This document shows, in pieces, positions 11,283 to 21,935 of a DNA stretch of 64,000 bases; position 1 is the first letter of the stretch, and each line of letters starts with the position of its first letter. The notes under the pieces were generated by a model, which was given only the letters and a program-made list of their open reading frames with translations, searched no databases and was not told the DNA's origin. The stretch spans positions 85,467,001-85,531,000 of the forward strand of contig JAUMIR010000004.1 of the NCBI GenBank assembly GCA_030847615.1, given 5' to 3'. Made by a program: the position numbers and the translations under genes. The stretch is from Gambelia wislizenii (lineage: Eukaryota > Chordata > Lepidosauria > Squamata > Crotaphytidae).

Positions 11283-13010
11283 CTGAAAGGATTGATGCAG
11301 GGTACCCACTTTCAGGAATTCCTTACATTCATAAATGTTGCTGTCTATAAACAGGTGGCTCCCCGTCATCCCTTCCATCTCTGCCGCACTTCCACAATTC
11401 ACCGTTCCACAGTTTCTCTTTCCCTTGACAGACACATAGTGAGCCGGGGCACTCTGCTTGCTCCCAAGCGCTACTGGGCATGGCCAAACACCCTCCCAAC
11501 TGTCCTCCCCAGCATCAGAGGAAGAGTGTATTGTACTGTTTACAGACTGAACAAAAGCAGCATGTGGTTATAACAGCATCATTCAAAGCATCATCTTTTT
11601 GTTCAGCCTGAGTACAGTAGTAGCTGCAGCCACCAAACCGCTCTTTTGACCCTTTTACATTATACATAACTGTATAATTTAATTTGACTTGTGGTCAAAA
11701 GAGCAGATCACGTTACTGAGTAGTAATTTAGAACAGTCCAAAGAGCCAGTCGTCAAAAAGCTTACATTGAAAAGTGGGAAACACATGTACCCAAACGTGC
11801 CATATTTCCATGCTAGAAAGACTGCTTCTGAAAGAAGACTGCTACATTTGTCAATATCACTAAGCCAGAATCCAGCAAAAGCTGCTTTACTGTTCGCAAG
11901 CAGGATGCTCACATATGCTGCTGATCATGTCCAGCCAGCTCCAGTGGCAGACACAGTGGCCAAACAAACTAGCAAGGAAACATTCACTGTTACAGCTGGA
12001 CTCCAGGGGCTCATTTACATGGGCAAATATTCCCTTAAATATATCACAGATTCCTCACTGTTCCCACACACTGCGCCACAGTATCACCTCATTCAGAAGG
12101 GGGGGGGAGGTAAAAAACTAAAATATAGCATGACAGGGGATGTCACTACTTTTCCCGACTTTTTTGAAAAGTAGCGTGACTTAGCACATTATTGATTGTG
12201 TGAACGACCATTTCGAAAAATTACCAGCCATCTTTCCGATACAGTCACAGCAGAGCTGCGCTGATTGGTTGGGATGTCCAAGGAAGGGAAAGGCAGGCAT
12301 TCCTAAGGCATTCCTCTCTCTCTCTTTCCCTCCCTCCGTCTCATCTTCTCTCCCAGTAAGCATGTGTGTTTGGTGGGTGAGAGGAAGGGGGGCTCCGTAG
12401 CTGAAAGGCATTCCTAAGGCATTTCTTTGCCTGCTTCTCTCTTTCTCTCTTTTTCCCTCCCTCCGTCTGTGTGCTTTGCCTGTCTGAACTAGAAAGCGGG
12501 GGGGGGGGGAGCAACTGATTTCCCCATAAATCATCTAAACTACCCAGCACTGGTGCAAAAAAGCGCAAATTATCACAATAAAAACTGCCGTGTAACTGAG
12601 CCCCCGGTCTATTTCTCTCCTAACAAATCTGAATCTGAGGATAATGGTTGTTTCAAATTCCTGATTTATTTGGGAGTGACAAAGAATTAGTTGGGCTGGT
12701 GAGTTTCCTCAATTTCTGGGGGAGAAGTCAAGTGGCAGTGATGCGGCAGTGTATACCAACCCTTTGTCTTATGAATGATAACCCAGGATTCTCAGCAATT
12801 CTGATTTAACATTATGTGGAAACTATATCTGCTTCAGAAACTTAGCAATAACTATATCCCAGCTCTTCCAGCATGGCAAATACTTTCACCCATTTTTCAC
12901 CAAATTCTGAATGCTTAATTGGAAACAAGACCTACTAAACTCAGTGGGACTAACTTCTGAGTAAATATGAAATGGGGGGGGGGTGGTTGTTGGTGAAGCA
13001 GTAGAGCTCT
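11283..13010. other. Intergenic DNA with pyrimidine-rich tracts
   Basis: No gene is supported. The sequence around 12290-12510 contains two similar CTCTCTTTCCCTCCCTCCGTC tracts, each preceded by GGCATTCCTAAGGCATT, which suggests a local duplication. There are G-runs at about 12095 and 12500. Confidence 0.4.
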
Positions 13011-13165
13011 CTTGCAGAGAATTTTAAGTATTCCCCCCTAAACTGCAAATCCCAGGATTCCATAGGGTGGAAGACTTAAAATAAAATTATAGTGCTATAA
13101 TTGTATAGTATGAATACTTTGGGACTATCCTAATCAAGGATACTTTGGGACTATCCTAATCAAGT
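13011..13165. repeat. Partial palindromic MITE with a 26-base tandem duplication
   Basis: CTAAACTGCAAATCCCAGGA and TATAGTGCTATAATTGTATA are one arm of a palindromic MITE family common in this window. The segment ATACTTTGGGACTATCCTAA is repeated at 13114 and 13140 with a 26-base period. Confidence 0.55.
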
Positions 13166-13246
13166 ACCATATAAATTATTCATTTCTGACATCCATTCCA
13201 AAAAGGAAGAATATGCATTTAACCCGACACATAGAAGTATCTTATA

Positions 13247-13475
13247 CAGTTGTCCCTCTGTATCCACAGATTTGGTATCCATGGATTTAAGCAACCATGG
13301 CTTGAAAATATTCTTTAAAAAATAATAATCCAAAAAGCAAACCTTGATTTTGTCATCTTACATAAGGGGCACCATTTTGCTATGCCATTGCATATAATGG
13401 GACTTGAGTATTCAAGGATTTTGGTATGCATGGGGGTCCTGGAACCAAACCCCAGTGGATACCATGGGCCCACTG
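13247..13475. mobile_element. Tigger-like MITE
   Basis: It opens CAGTTGTCCCTCTGTATCC and closes ...GGGCCCACTG, with TA on both sides. It is the same family as 1926-2160 but in the opposite orientation. The right terminus is slightly altered. Confidence 0.85.
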
Positions 13476-13594
13476 TACTCAAGCTATACTATCACAAATA
13501 TACACAATCCACCCAAAACTCTGTTGAGTGTTCTTGGTTAGTGTTAGAACTTCCCGACACTTTGCTGTCATTGACTGGGGTTTTCCTCTTCTCT

Positions 13595-13665
13595 CAGATT
13601 TCACAGAATCATAGTTGGAAGATACCTCAAGGGCCATCCAGTCCAACCCCCTGCTATTTCTAATA
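13595..13665 (-). mobile_element. CR1 LINE 3' tail
   Basis: CACAGAATCATAGTTGGAAG followed by GGGCCATCCAGTCCAACCCC is the reverse complement of the reptile CR1 3' end. Confidence 0.7.
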
Positions 13666-13739
13666 AGCTAATAGAAAACATTTCCACCCTTTTCTTTAAA
13701 AATGCTCTTACACTCTGGAGAATCTGACAGAAAATTAAC

Positions 13740-14870
13740 CTCAACTGTCACATTTCATACCATTTCTGTGCCACCCATTATTCATTAACATGGATAAATG
13801 GAAACAGTTTAAGTTTAGGAAACAGGGAGGGTTATACAGACTATTAATAGGTCTCTTCCAAAAACTCGCATTTAGTGGCAAGAACAATTGGGGAACATTT
13901 ATTCCAAACTCTGCAAATAAACCATTTTACCTCTTTGACTGAAATTCAGGCAAGAAGGAAATTACTACCATTTGAGCAGTTCATACTACTAAGTGAAACT
14001 GAAGTTAAAGGCAAGGCCTTTAGGCTATATACATTTCCAATCTTGGTTACTTTTTCTAATAATCTAGGAACAAAATTAGAAAGGCGGTATAGTGGTTTGA
14101 GCATTGAACTACGACTGTAGAGACCAGGGTTTGAATCCCTGCTCAGCTGTGGAAACTCACAGGGTGACCTGGACAAGTCACACTCTCTCAGCCTTAGAGG
14201 AAGGCAAAAGCAAACCCCCTCTGAACAAATCTTGCCAAGAAGACCCATGATAGGGTTGCCTAAGGGTGGCCATAAGTTGGAAATGACCTGAAGGCACACA
14301 ACAACAAGGAACAAAATTAATCTGGGAGAAAGATTTGGGTACAACCATCCTAGATTCTGACTGGGGGGAAATTGTGGTTAAAAGGGCCAATGAAACGTCT
14401 GTTCTCAAATATCAAACAGCATTGTATAAAATTAATAAATTGGTGGTTTTTAACCCCTATGAAATTGAAAGGATTTTCTAAAGGCTCAAATGGGTATTGT
14501 TGGCAGCAATGTGGTGAGCTCAGGTCTTACTGCTATATGTTGTGATCATGACTGTGATTACTTCATTTCTGGAATCTGGTATTTGCAGAAATCATTAAAA
14601 TTACATCACAAATAATTTCTTTATCAGCAGAGTTGGAACTACTATCTCTTTTCTATAATTCAAATGAGTCTCTTTCTCAGAAAGAATTGATAATGTATTT
14701 ATGTTTGACAGCACATTTAGAGTTTGCATATAATTGAAAAGGCTTAAATGTCCTGTCACTTTCTTGGTGGTTAGATAGAATCCAGAACATCATGCTGGTC
14801 AAGAAATTAACTGAAAAAATAAGGGCTACTGTAGATAACCAAGACCACTCTAAATTCTATGAGACCTGGT
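13740..14870 (+). mobile_element. L1 LINE ORF2 C-terminal fragment, interrupted by a SINE
   Basis: The plus-strand frames give L1 ORF2 C-terminal features: ARRKLLPFEQFILLSE and FRLYTFPILVTF before the SINE, and LIWEKDLGTTILDSDW after it. These are followed by a degenerate Trp/Cys-rich end near 14490-14600. A Sauria-type SINE splits it at 14079-14306. Borders are approximate because no duplication was found for the L1 itself. Confidence 0.75.
14079..14306 (+). repeat. Sauria-type tRNA-derived SINE inserted in L1
   Basis: It has a complete structure: GGCGGTATAGTGGTTTGAGC (box A region), GGTTTGAATCCC (box B), GAGGAAGGCAAAAGCAAACC in the body, and a BovB-like tail AAGTTGGAAATGACCTGAAG ending in ACAACAA. 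A 13-base target duplication AGGAACAAAATTA is at 14066-14078 and 14307-14319. Confidence 0.95.
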
Positions 14871-15462
14871 ACAAGTTTATCAGTTATGCAAATGAAAATG
14901 CCAGTCTTTTCACTCCTCCTTTCTCACATGTTGATTATTGGAAAGATAGTCTATTATAATCATCATGTCAGCTGGAGATTTCTTATTTGCTTAATCAGCA
15001 AACATCAACTCAATATATGTCATTGTACTGGATCTGAGATGCAGTGTTTGTTGGTTATGTAAAATCTTTTAAAAACCACAAAACAAATACACACAATCCA
15101 AGTGCCATTAAGAAGTACCACAAAGTAACTATTAATTCTTTTAATTAATATTAACTATTAATTCTATTTTATTAATATAAAATGCACATACTGAAAAAAA
15201 TTCTTACAACTATAACAACAACACAATGACACAACGCACAAGGGGGCACTTTGTCCATGTTTCTGTTCTTGAACTCAAAATTAGGCACATTTCTCCTTCA
15301 GCACTCATGGGGCATTCTGATTTTTAGTAAGAGGGCATCTTGCTATTCTTCATACCTGCAACAGTATGTGATAGGAGGAAGAAAAGAAAAGGGGGAATTG
15401 AAAAATAACAAAAGTATAGAGGCAGGAAGTGAAACTATAAAGCAGGGATGAGGAACGTATTA
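14871..15462. other. Intergenic A/T-rich DNA
   Basis: It includes a short imperfect duplication of TATTAATTCTTTTAATTAA-like sequence near 15125-15180. No gene is supported. Confidence 0.4.
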
Positions 15463-16012
15463 CAGTCATCCCTTCACATTCGCGGGGGTTAGGGGCAGAC
15501 AACCCTCGCGAATGTGAAAAAACCACGAATAAGAAATGAGCCTGCCGGCGAGCAGTTTTCCACCCCAGTCCCTTCCCAAGGCAGCGAGGAGCTTCCTGAG
15601 AAGCCCCTGGCTGCCTTGGGAAGGGAGTGGGGTGTAGCACAAGCGCACCAACTGGATCTTACCCCCCCCCTTCCCAAGGCAGCGAGGAGCTTCCTGAGAA
15701 GCCCCTGGCTGCCTTGGGATGGGAGTGGGATGTAGCTCGAGCGCGCCAACTGGGTCTTACCCCCCCCCTTCCCAAGGCAGCGAGGAGCTTCCTGAGAAGC
15801 CCCTGGCTGCCTTGGGAAGGGAGTGGGGTGTAGCGCGAGCGTGCCAGCTGGGTCTTACCCCCCCCTTCCCAAGGCAGCGAGGAGCTTCTTGAGAAGCCCC
15901 TGGCTGCCTTGGGAAGGGAGTGGGGTGTTGAGCGGGGGGGGGGGGTGCAGGCAGCTTTCTGCGAATGATCAAAACCGCGAATGTGAAAGTCGTGAATGTG
16001 GAGGGGCAACTG
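15463..16012. mobile_element. Tigger-like MITE carrying an internal minisatellite
   Basis: It opens CAGTCATCCCTTCACATTCG and closes GAGGGGCAACTG, with TA on both sides. CACATTCGCGGGGGTTAGGG and its partners GCGAATGTGAAAAAACC and CCGCGAATGTGAAAGTC form the Tigger-like subterminal region. The interior is filled by four G/C-rich units of about 98 bases (see the separate entry). Confidence 0.8.
15571..15935. repeat. 98-base minisatellite, about four copies
   Basis: TTCCCAAGGCAGCGAGGAGC occurs at 15573, 15671, 15769 and 15866, giving a period of 97-98 bases. Each unit holds its own inverted repeat: CCCAAGGCAGCGAGGAG against CCTGGCTGCCTTGGGA. Units are joined by C-runs and GCGCGAGCGTGCCAGCTGG-like linkers. 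The G/C content is far above that of the surroundings. The open frames seen on both strands are by-products of the repeat. Confidence 0.9.
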
Positions 16013-17311
16013 TACTTTTGGTGGAGAAACAACATTAAAGACCCCTTCCAAAAGGTGCGGCAGATGAAAATAATCTTTAAATCTGCAAATTCAAGCATGC
16101 CTTTAAGAACAGTTATACAAGCATTTTGGAGCATGCAAGTAGAAAACCTAGATACAGTATATCAAATGGCTAGTTTTCAGCCACAATGAACTGCAAAAAA
16201 ACTGTAATCTCAGTATTGGCTAGACAAACATACAGCCATTCTTATGTGATATTTAGCATGTGTCTTAACCTGTGTGCCATCCCAAAGCAGGTTCTTTACG
16301 TCTCTTACTCCCAAATCCAGAATTCATCATACCTAGTCTCAGAACTTCAGTAAGTCCCCATAAGGAGGCAGCTCCAAAAACAGCATGGGTGCTATGCTGG
16401 GAATGAATAAGCAACAGAAATGGATAGAACTGCAGAAAGGTTGCGTTTATATGCGCACCCAGGGACTATGCAAAAGCATTGCTGCTTGTGGTAACATTTG
16501 CATGTGTGAAAATGCACATCCTAATTTCAAAATGCAAAACACCTAGAATGCAGGTAGTTCAAGGAAAACTAATATCAGCATATATATCCTCACCATCAGG
16601 CATTGTTTAAATCGTGAAGTTCTATCACATCCTGCATTAAAATCAAACAGCTAGCAAGCCACAGTTGCTCCTGGATCATCACCGCAGCGCACAAAGGACA
16701 TGGAATGTAAGAAGCCTACATACTCTCTGTAAATACTAAGCCAGCACTGAGATTTCCACAACACCAACCCTTGGAATTTACACATTTAGCTGAAAAAGGA
16801 ATGAATAATCTATGGCTCACTGAATAAAAACCAGATCAGCTTGAACACCCACCCCACCCCCCGCATTTGCAACTTCTGCAATCACAAGCAGTGTCAGAGA
16901 AACTGGGAATGTAGATTCCAAAGAATAAGCAGTCCACGTCTTCTCATGGGCCCTTAATTTAAGATACAAATTCAAGCAGCAGACACTAGAGGCCTAGGCT
17001 GAGACAAGATCAGAACTCTTCTGTGAATGCACACTTGAAAGCCTACTGAAGAAGTTGTTCTGCTGCCAATATTCCCAGATTAGACACTAACAGCATCAGA
17101 CACACTAGGAAGCCTTCAGCTATTTATATTCAATCTGATTGCAGGAGCAGTTTTCTTTGAGTCTGATTCAGGCAAGGAGCTTTCACTCTAGGAAAAAGCT
17201 AAGGTCCACTCCAGTATCCAATGGACACAACTGTACGGGCCTTCTGAACATCTTGTCAGCAAGAGGGTTCAGTGTATTCAGGCACTTGATTCACACTCTT
17301 AAAACAAACAA
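16013..17311. other. Region downstream of the TRIM56-like gene
   Basis: For the minus-strand TRIM gene this is the 3' side and may include its 3' UTR. I found no clear poly(A) signal close to the stop codon and no other gene. Confidence 0.4.
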
Positions 17312-19345
17312 CTATAGGCAATAGACATCGGTGATTCCATCTTCCCTCACTAAAATAAGGTTGTCATTACTGATGACCAAGACTCTAGGTCTTCGCACCA
17401 TACTCTGGTCATTCACCACCACTTTCCCAGTGTCATCATCCGAAGAGAACTGTATCACCTTGAACTGATCGACCACAAAAATATTCCGTTCTTCATCTAC
17501 ACAGACACTGAATGGCTTTGTCAGTAGTGAAGTCGAGGGTTTCAGCACATTCAGAATCAGCCCAGATTTCTCCATGATCACAATCTGTTTTTTGATGAAG
17601 TCGGAGACAATAAATTCCTCCCAACTATTTACAGCAATGAACAGAAATTTCCCCCCATGATAGTTGTTTGGCTGAACTCTGCCAACACACCACCCAGATG
17701 GGCTGTACAAAGAGACAGAACAGAGAGTGCCCTCACTGACAGCCACATAAGAGTCCTGGTAGGAGGCCAAGGCATAGGAGGATTCCGAGCCTCTCAACTG
17801 CAATTTATGTAGGAAAATGCCATCAAGGGTGAGGAAAAAAAGATGAGTCTCTGAGGAACAGGCCAGGTTCTCACCACACACAGAGATACCACAGAAGGCA
17901 GAATTAAAAGGGGGCAAAGGAATCACTCCCTGGAACACACCAAAAGCGCTATATTGCTTTATCTCATCATTCGCCTGATCCAAAAGGAGAACTTGGCCAG
18001 TATGAGGCACAACAGCAATCCCTGTAATATTAGGCTTTTCCTTGGTATAGGAGGGATCCTCTTCAAAACTATAATTATACTCTGCCTTTACTCTGTCACC
18101 AGTGTATGAGGAGGAACTGTTTGTGGAGGAATCAGACACACTTGTGGAGTCTTCATCAGAATCTGAAAGAATCCCTGTGACCTCCCCACTCTCTTCACCA
18201 AAAGAAGTGAATGACTCATTGCCTGGCTCCAAATGTTGTCCATCTCTTCTGGATTGCTCCGTAGGAAACACAAAACTAAAAAGTGGGGCTTTAGAAAGTT
18301 GCTGGGGCTCATCCCAAGCAATGGCCAGTTCTGGTGTCTGGCTCTGGAGTTTCTGTGGCCTGTAGGCCTGAAGCTCCTCAACCCTATTCCTGATCATCCC
18401 TTCCAAATAAAGGATCTCACAGTCTTTTCCAACACACAGAATCCGCTGAGAAAACTCCTGAGTACTCACTGCTTTTTCCTTCTGGAGCTGGAGCTCCTTC
18501 TGTGAAAGACAAAACACTTCCATCTGTTCAGTCAGGATGCCATTCAGCTTTGCCAAAGCGGCCTCCTTCTCGGCAAAGATGTAAGCAGTAATATCTTCCA
18601 CATACTTGCAGATTTCCTCTTTGACACATTCCCCTTCTGCTTTCAGTTTGTGCATCGCCTCCTCCACAGCCTTTTCTTGCTCAGAGATGGAAGTAATGGT
18701 TCCCTGTAGGCTCTTGATCAGCTGCTCCACCGAGGGCCGTTCTCGCTGCACTGCACTAGCCATGGAGACCACTTGGTGCTGGAAATGGTCCAGCATGCGA
18801 CAATCCCTGCAGATGGGAACACTGCAGGTGTCACAGAAAAAGTGGAATGCCTCCTGTGGGTGGCTCTGGCAGTACAACTCTTGTAGGAATCTCACCTCAG
18901 TATCATAATGCCCAGCAAGGAATTCTTCTAGGTTCACCACCTTATGGTGCAGAGTGAGGCGGGAGCAGCAATGGCCCTGGGAACACATTTGGCACAAGAA
19001 ATCCTTGCAGTCCAGGCAACGGGAGGTGGCAGCCACTACTTTCTGAACATTTGAGCAGATGGTGCACTTGAGGTCCTTGTTGCACTTCATCTGAAACAGC
19101 TCCAAGAGACCATTGATGAAGAAGTTGGTCTTCAGGCTCGCAGCACCTCCTGGGACATCAGTTTGCAGGCGGCACTCAGGACACTGCAGAGTCCCATTCT
19201 GCACCAGGGGATTGAGGCACCCACAGCAATAGCTATGTAGGCAGGGCAGGATCTTGGGCACCACATACAGGTCATAGCAGATTTTGCAAGTCAAAAAATC
19301 TTCCTGAATCAAATCTTGCAGCGATGTGGAGCTCTGAGTTGCCAT
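17312..19345 (-). CDS. TRIM56-like E3 ubiquitin-protein ligase
   Basis: One intact frame of 677 codons runs from ATG at 19345 to TAG at 17314-17312. Domains: a C3HC4 RING at residues 20-58 (C20, C23, C35, H37, C40, C43, C55, C58 all present), B-box 1 at about 94-138, B-box 2 at about 159-193, a coiled coil at about 200-330, an acidic Ser-rich linker at about 370-425, and a C-terminal NHL-like propeller region at about 435-677. RING-proximal blocks (PCLHSYC, CPECR, KTNFF, NGLLEL) and the overall order match human TRIM56, which is about 755 residues and also has its coding part in one exon. Human TRIM56 acts in innate immune signalling and antiviral restriction; the same role here is inference. 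Whether it is the ortholog or a separate TRIM56-like paralog cannot be settled from the window. A splice acceptor (TTGTAG) just upstream at 19363 suggests a noncoding 5' exon, possibly at the 24 kb CpG region. Confidence 0.9.
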   Translation of the reverse strand: MATQSSTSLQDLIQEDFLTCKICYDLYVVPKILPCLHSYCCGCLNPLVQNGTLQCPECRLQTDVPGGAASLKTNFFINGLLELFQMKCNKDLKCTICSNVQKVVAATSRCLDCKDFLCQMCSQGHCCSRLTLHHKVVNLEEFLAGHYDTEVRFLQELYCQSHPQEAFHFFCDTCSVPICRDCRMLDHFQHQVVSMASAVQRERPSVEQLIKSLQGTITSISEQEKAVEEAMHKLKAEGECVKEEICKYVEDITAYIFAEKEAALAKLNGILTEQMEVFCLSQKELQLQKEKAVSTQEFSQRILCVGKDCEILYLEGMIRNRVEELQAYRPQKLQSQTPELAIAWDEPQQLSKAPLFSFVFPTEQSRRDGQHLEPGNESFTSFGEESGEVTGILSDSDEDSTSVSDSSTNSSSSYTGDRVKAEYNYSFEEDPSYTKEKPNITGIAVVPHTGQVLLLDQANDEIKQYSAFGVFQGVIPLPPFNSAFCGISVCGENLACSSETHLFFLTLDGIFLHKLQLRGSESSYALASYQDSYVAVSEGTLCSVSLYSPSGWCVGRVQPNNYHGGKFLFIAVNSWEEFIVSDFIKKQIVIMEKSGLILNVLKPSTSLLTKPFSVCVDEERNIFVVDQFKVIQFSSDDDTGKVVVNDQSMVRRPRVLVISNDNLILVREDGITDVYCL

Positions 19346-19361
19346 GTTGCTTCCCAGCAGG

Positions 19362-19366
19362 GCTAC
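19362..19366 (-). promoter_or_regulatory. Likely 5' UTR splice acceptor of the TRIM gene
   Basis: Read on the minus strand, CTAATTGTAG ends at 19363 and is followed by CCCTGCTGGGAAGCAACATG, placing a pyrimidine-rich acceptor 17 bases before the start codon. This is inference from sequence only; there is no transcript evidence. Confidence 0.5.
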
Positions 19367-20286
19367 AATTAGAGAAAGACACAGTCAGCAAGGGTCACTT
19401 GGGGAATCAGAAGTTGCATCATTAAATCTAGCGAGCTCTGTACCTTACCCACTGAAAAGGAAGTAAAGCTTTGCTTCACAGAGGTAACTCTGTAAATAAA
19501 GAACCATGATAAGGGAACCAGGAACTGCTGGAGATTTATGCAAAGTTAGTTTTTTAAATTATGACTCTGCAAACTCCCAGCAAACATGGCTGGGGATTCT
19601 GGGAGCTCAAGTAAAAAAAGAAAAGATTGTTTACCAAGTTCTGAAGGACAGAAATTAGCAACATGAGGGTGCAATCCTATACATATTTACCGAAGAGTAA
19701 GAGCAAGTCTTACTTCTCAGTAGACATGTATGGGATCCCAGTCTCAGTGCTGTAGCAAACAGAATCTGCAGAAACAGATTCACATTTGGCCAAACTGAGG
19801 CAAGCAAAGATGGGCTCCTTATATATTATACCTTTCTTACATCACTTGCAGAAAGTGAAAATTTTGGAAATTGGAGATACAGAAGCTCTGCCCCATATGC
19901 TAGATTACTTAAACAGAAATAACAATGCTATTGATTTTGATGAATTTACCTATCAAAGGACTGTAACCTCAGTTTTCATTTTATGGTTAGTTATAATTTA
20001 CAGGTGATGACAAAAGTGCTTTCTGGGTATAGGATATAGTAATAAGAACCCAATCTTATCTGTGCCACAGAAGCATGCAGATGTTCATGCTTGTCAGGCC
20101 TTCTGTTCCTTGCATGATAGACCTCCATTGCCTTCAACAGCTGTATGACAAAAATATATTCAACAAGCACAGTCTTTACTAGCATAGATATAAAATTATA
20201 GGGAAATGTAATATATATAATATGTACAGTATATGCATATATGCACATAGTGTGTGTGTGTGTGTGTGCGCGTGCATGCGTGCATA
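19367..20286. other. Presumed 5' intron or intergenic DNA of the TRIM gene
   Basis: No coding exon is seen. A (TG)n microsatellite lies at 20250-20270, next to the Helitron-like element. Confidence 0.4.
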
Positions 20287-21349
20287 TCTATATATATAAT
20301 TCTCTTAGGTATGTTGTCAATTTCAGTGTGCTGATTGGCTGCTTAGGTGTCAGGATCTGCCTCTCCTCGCAGGACTAGGCCCCTGGCTGCAGTAGCCAGC
20401 ACAGCCTGTTTGCAGACTCAGCCCCTTGCTGTGGGAGTCTTGGAAGAACCAGGGTCAAGCTATCAGAACAGACAGCTGAAATCATACAACACACCTGAAG
20501 CAGCCAAGGAAACTGCTATTTAAGAGCAGCATTCAGTCTTCAGTCTTTGCCACTGCAACATGGTCTTCTGTGCTGTTTGTAGCTGGGCCTCAGGCTTTCT
20601 GAGCTGTCTGTAGATGAGTTGGGGGCCTGGGGCCTTCTGTGTTGTCTGTAACTGGGCCTGGGGCCTTCTGTGTTGTCTGTAGTGGGGCCTGTGCTCTGCT
20701 GTGCTGTCTGTAGCTGAGGCTTTGGGGGCTTTCTGTGCTGTCTGTTCCTGCTCCTTGATTTTGGCTCTTGGGCCTTCTGTGCTGTCCTTGCTTTTGGGCC
20801 TTGGGGATTGAAACATGTGGAAAGTTTCAAGTCCTTTCTAAACATGGTGGTGGAGGGGCTCTGGTGTCCTGGCAAGTGTGTGGTGTGGGGGGTGCATGTG
20901 TGTAGCGTGTGTGTCTGTAGTGTTGGGTGTGTATCTTTGTGCATGGCAGCAGTGGCAGAATGGCTTTCATGTCCTGGTGCATGTCGTGTGTGTAGAGTGT
21001 GTGTGTATATAAGTGTGTTTTTGTGCAATTGCATGGCGGTGGCAGAGTGGGTCTCACATCCTGGAATATGTGGTGTGTGTGTGTATAGCATGGTGTGTGT
21101 GTATGTGCAGTTGCATGGCAGCAGCAGAGGAGGGGCCCTTGCTTCCTGGTGTGCATGGTGTGTGTGTAGTATGGTATGTGTGTATGAACGGTTGCATGGT
21201 GGTGGCAGATTATATATTAATGCATCAAATGATCATACTCTTGACATGTTTCCTAAGTGGCCGAGGAGTAGAGTGGAAACAGAAACATACTGAAGTTTTA
21301 TACAGACAGATAGATAGATAACAGTGTATGTTACACCAGGTATAGCTAG
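20287..21349 (+). mobile_element. Helitron-like non-autonomous element 1
   Basis: It starts TCTATATATATAATTCTCTT after an A and ends ...GGTATAGCTAG before a T, which fits the Helitron rule of TC...CTRR inserted between A and T with no target duplication. Its 5' end (TATAATTCTCTTAGGTATGT) is shared with element 2, which starts exactly where this one stops. The interior holds imperfect tandem repeats: CTTCTGTGTTGTCTGTA-type units at about 20540-20800, and TGGTGTGTGTGTA...GCATGGCAGCAG units at about 20860-21210. No Rep/helicase frame is present. Confidence 0.65.
20540..21215. repeat. Imperfect tandem repeats inside the Helitron-like element
   Basis: The first block repeats CTGTGTTGTCTGTAACTGGG-like motifs every 30-60 bases. 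The second block repeats a unit of roughly 80-110 bases made of a TG-rich part and GCATGGCGGTGGCAGAGTGG. The long open frames across this stretch (His/Thr-rich on one strand) are composition artefacts. Confidence 0.8.
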
Positions 21350-21743
21350 TGTATATAATTCTCTTGGGTATGTTGCCTTTCCCAGTGTGCTGATTGGCTG
21401 CTCAGGAAGCACACCCAACCAATCACCACCGACATGCAAATTATCTCTCCACCTCACAATCCACTCAATCTGCATCACTGCCTCACAAGGGCCCCTCCCT
21501 CCTCTCAATCCCTCAACCACTCATCAATCACAGGCTGCGATGGAATCCAAGCAGTCAACTGGCGGTGGGCATGGCAGGGTACCAGACAAATCATCCTCAG
21601 CAATTTTGGGAAAAGTGTGGAATGCTGAGAAGGGGGAGGAGGAATTTAAATCCACTGGCCTACCTTACAGGCTTGTCATGAAGTCTACTGGGTGTTGTTT
21701 GGGGAGTTTTTTTAACAGTGCATGGTACGCCAAGTCCAGCTAG
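21350..21743 (+). mobile_element. Helitron-like non-autonomous element 2
   Basis: It begins TGTATATAATTCTCTTGGGT directly after the CTAG of element 1 and ends CAAGTCCAGCTAG before T. The 5' part, CCCAGTGTGCTGATTGGCTG and the following CACATGCAAATT-like region, is shared with the minus-strand copy at 58930-59707. Both neighbouring 3' ends carry TTAACAGTG-like or ATAACAGTG sequence before CTAG. No coding capacity is seen. Confidence 0.65.
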
Positions 21744-21814
21744 TGTGTGTGTCTGTGTGTATGTATTCTGCCTGACACACAGCTACTAAAGCAGAGATAG
21801 GACACCATTGCCTA

Positions 21815-21935
21815 TGCAAACTGCAAATGGCTTGGACTACAACTACCATAATCCCTTACAACTGGTTATGTCCCAAGGGGCTGATGGGAGTTGCAAACCA
21901 AAACATCTGACAAAACAAAGGCTCGCCACTCCAGT
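21815..21935. repeat. Palindromic MITE remnant (hAT-like family)
   Basis: TTGGACTACAACTACCATAA and TGATGGGAGTTGCAAACCAA are the two arms of the family described at 1640-1775. Confidence 0.55.

Noticed and set aside
15571..15935. Regular repeats that could suggest a CRISPR array
   Set aside because: The units are 98-base tandem copies without unique spacers, in a vertebrate-like genome and inside a MITE.
18102..18908. Several open frames antisense to, or out of frame with, the TRIM56-like gene
   Set aside because: They are shadows of the long coding frame, with no domain signatures.
20540..21293. Long His/Thr- or Cys/Val-rich frames at 20.5-21.3 kb
   Set aside because: They are translations of TG-rich tandem repeats in the Helitron-like element.
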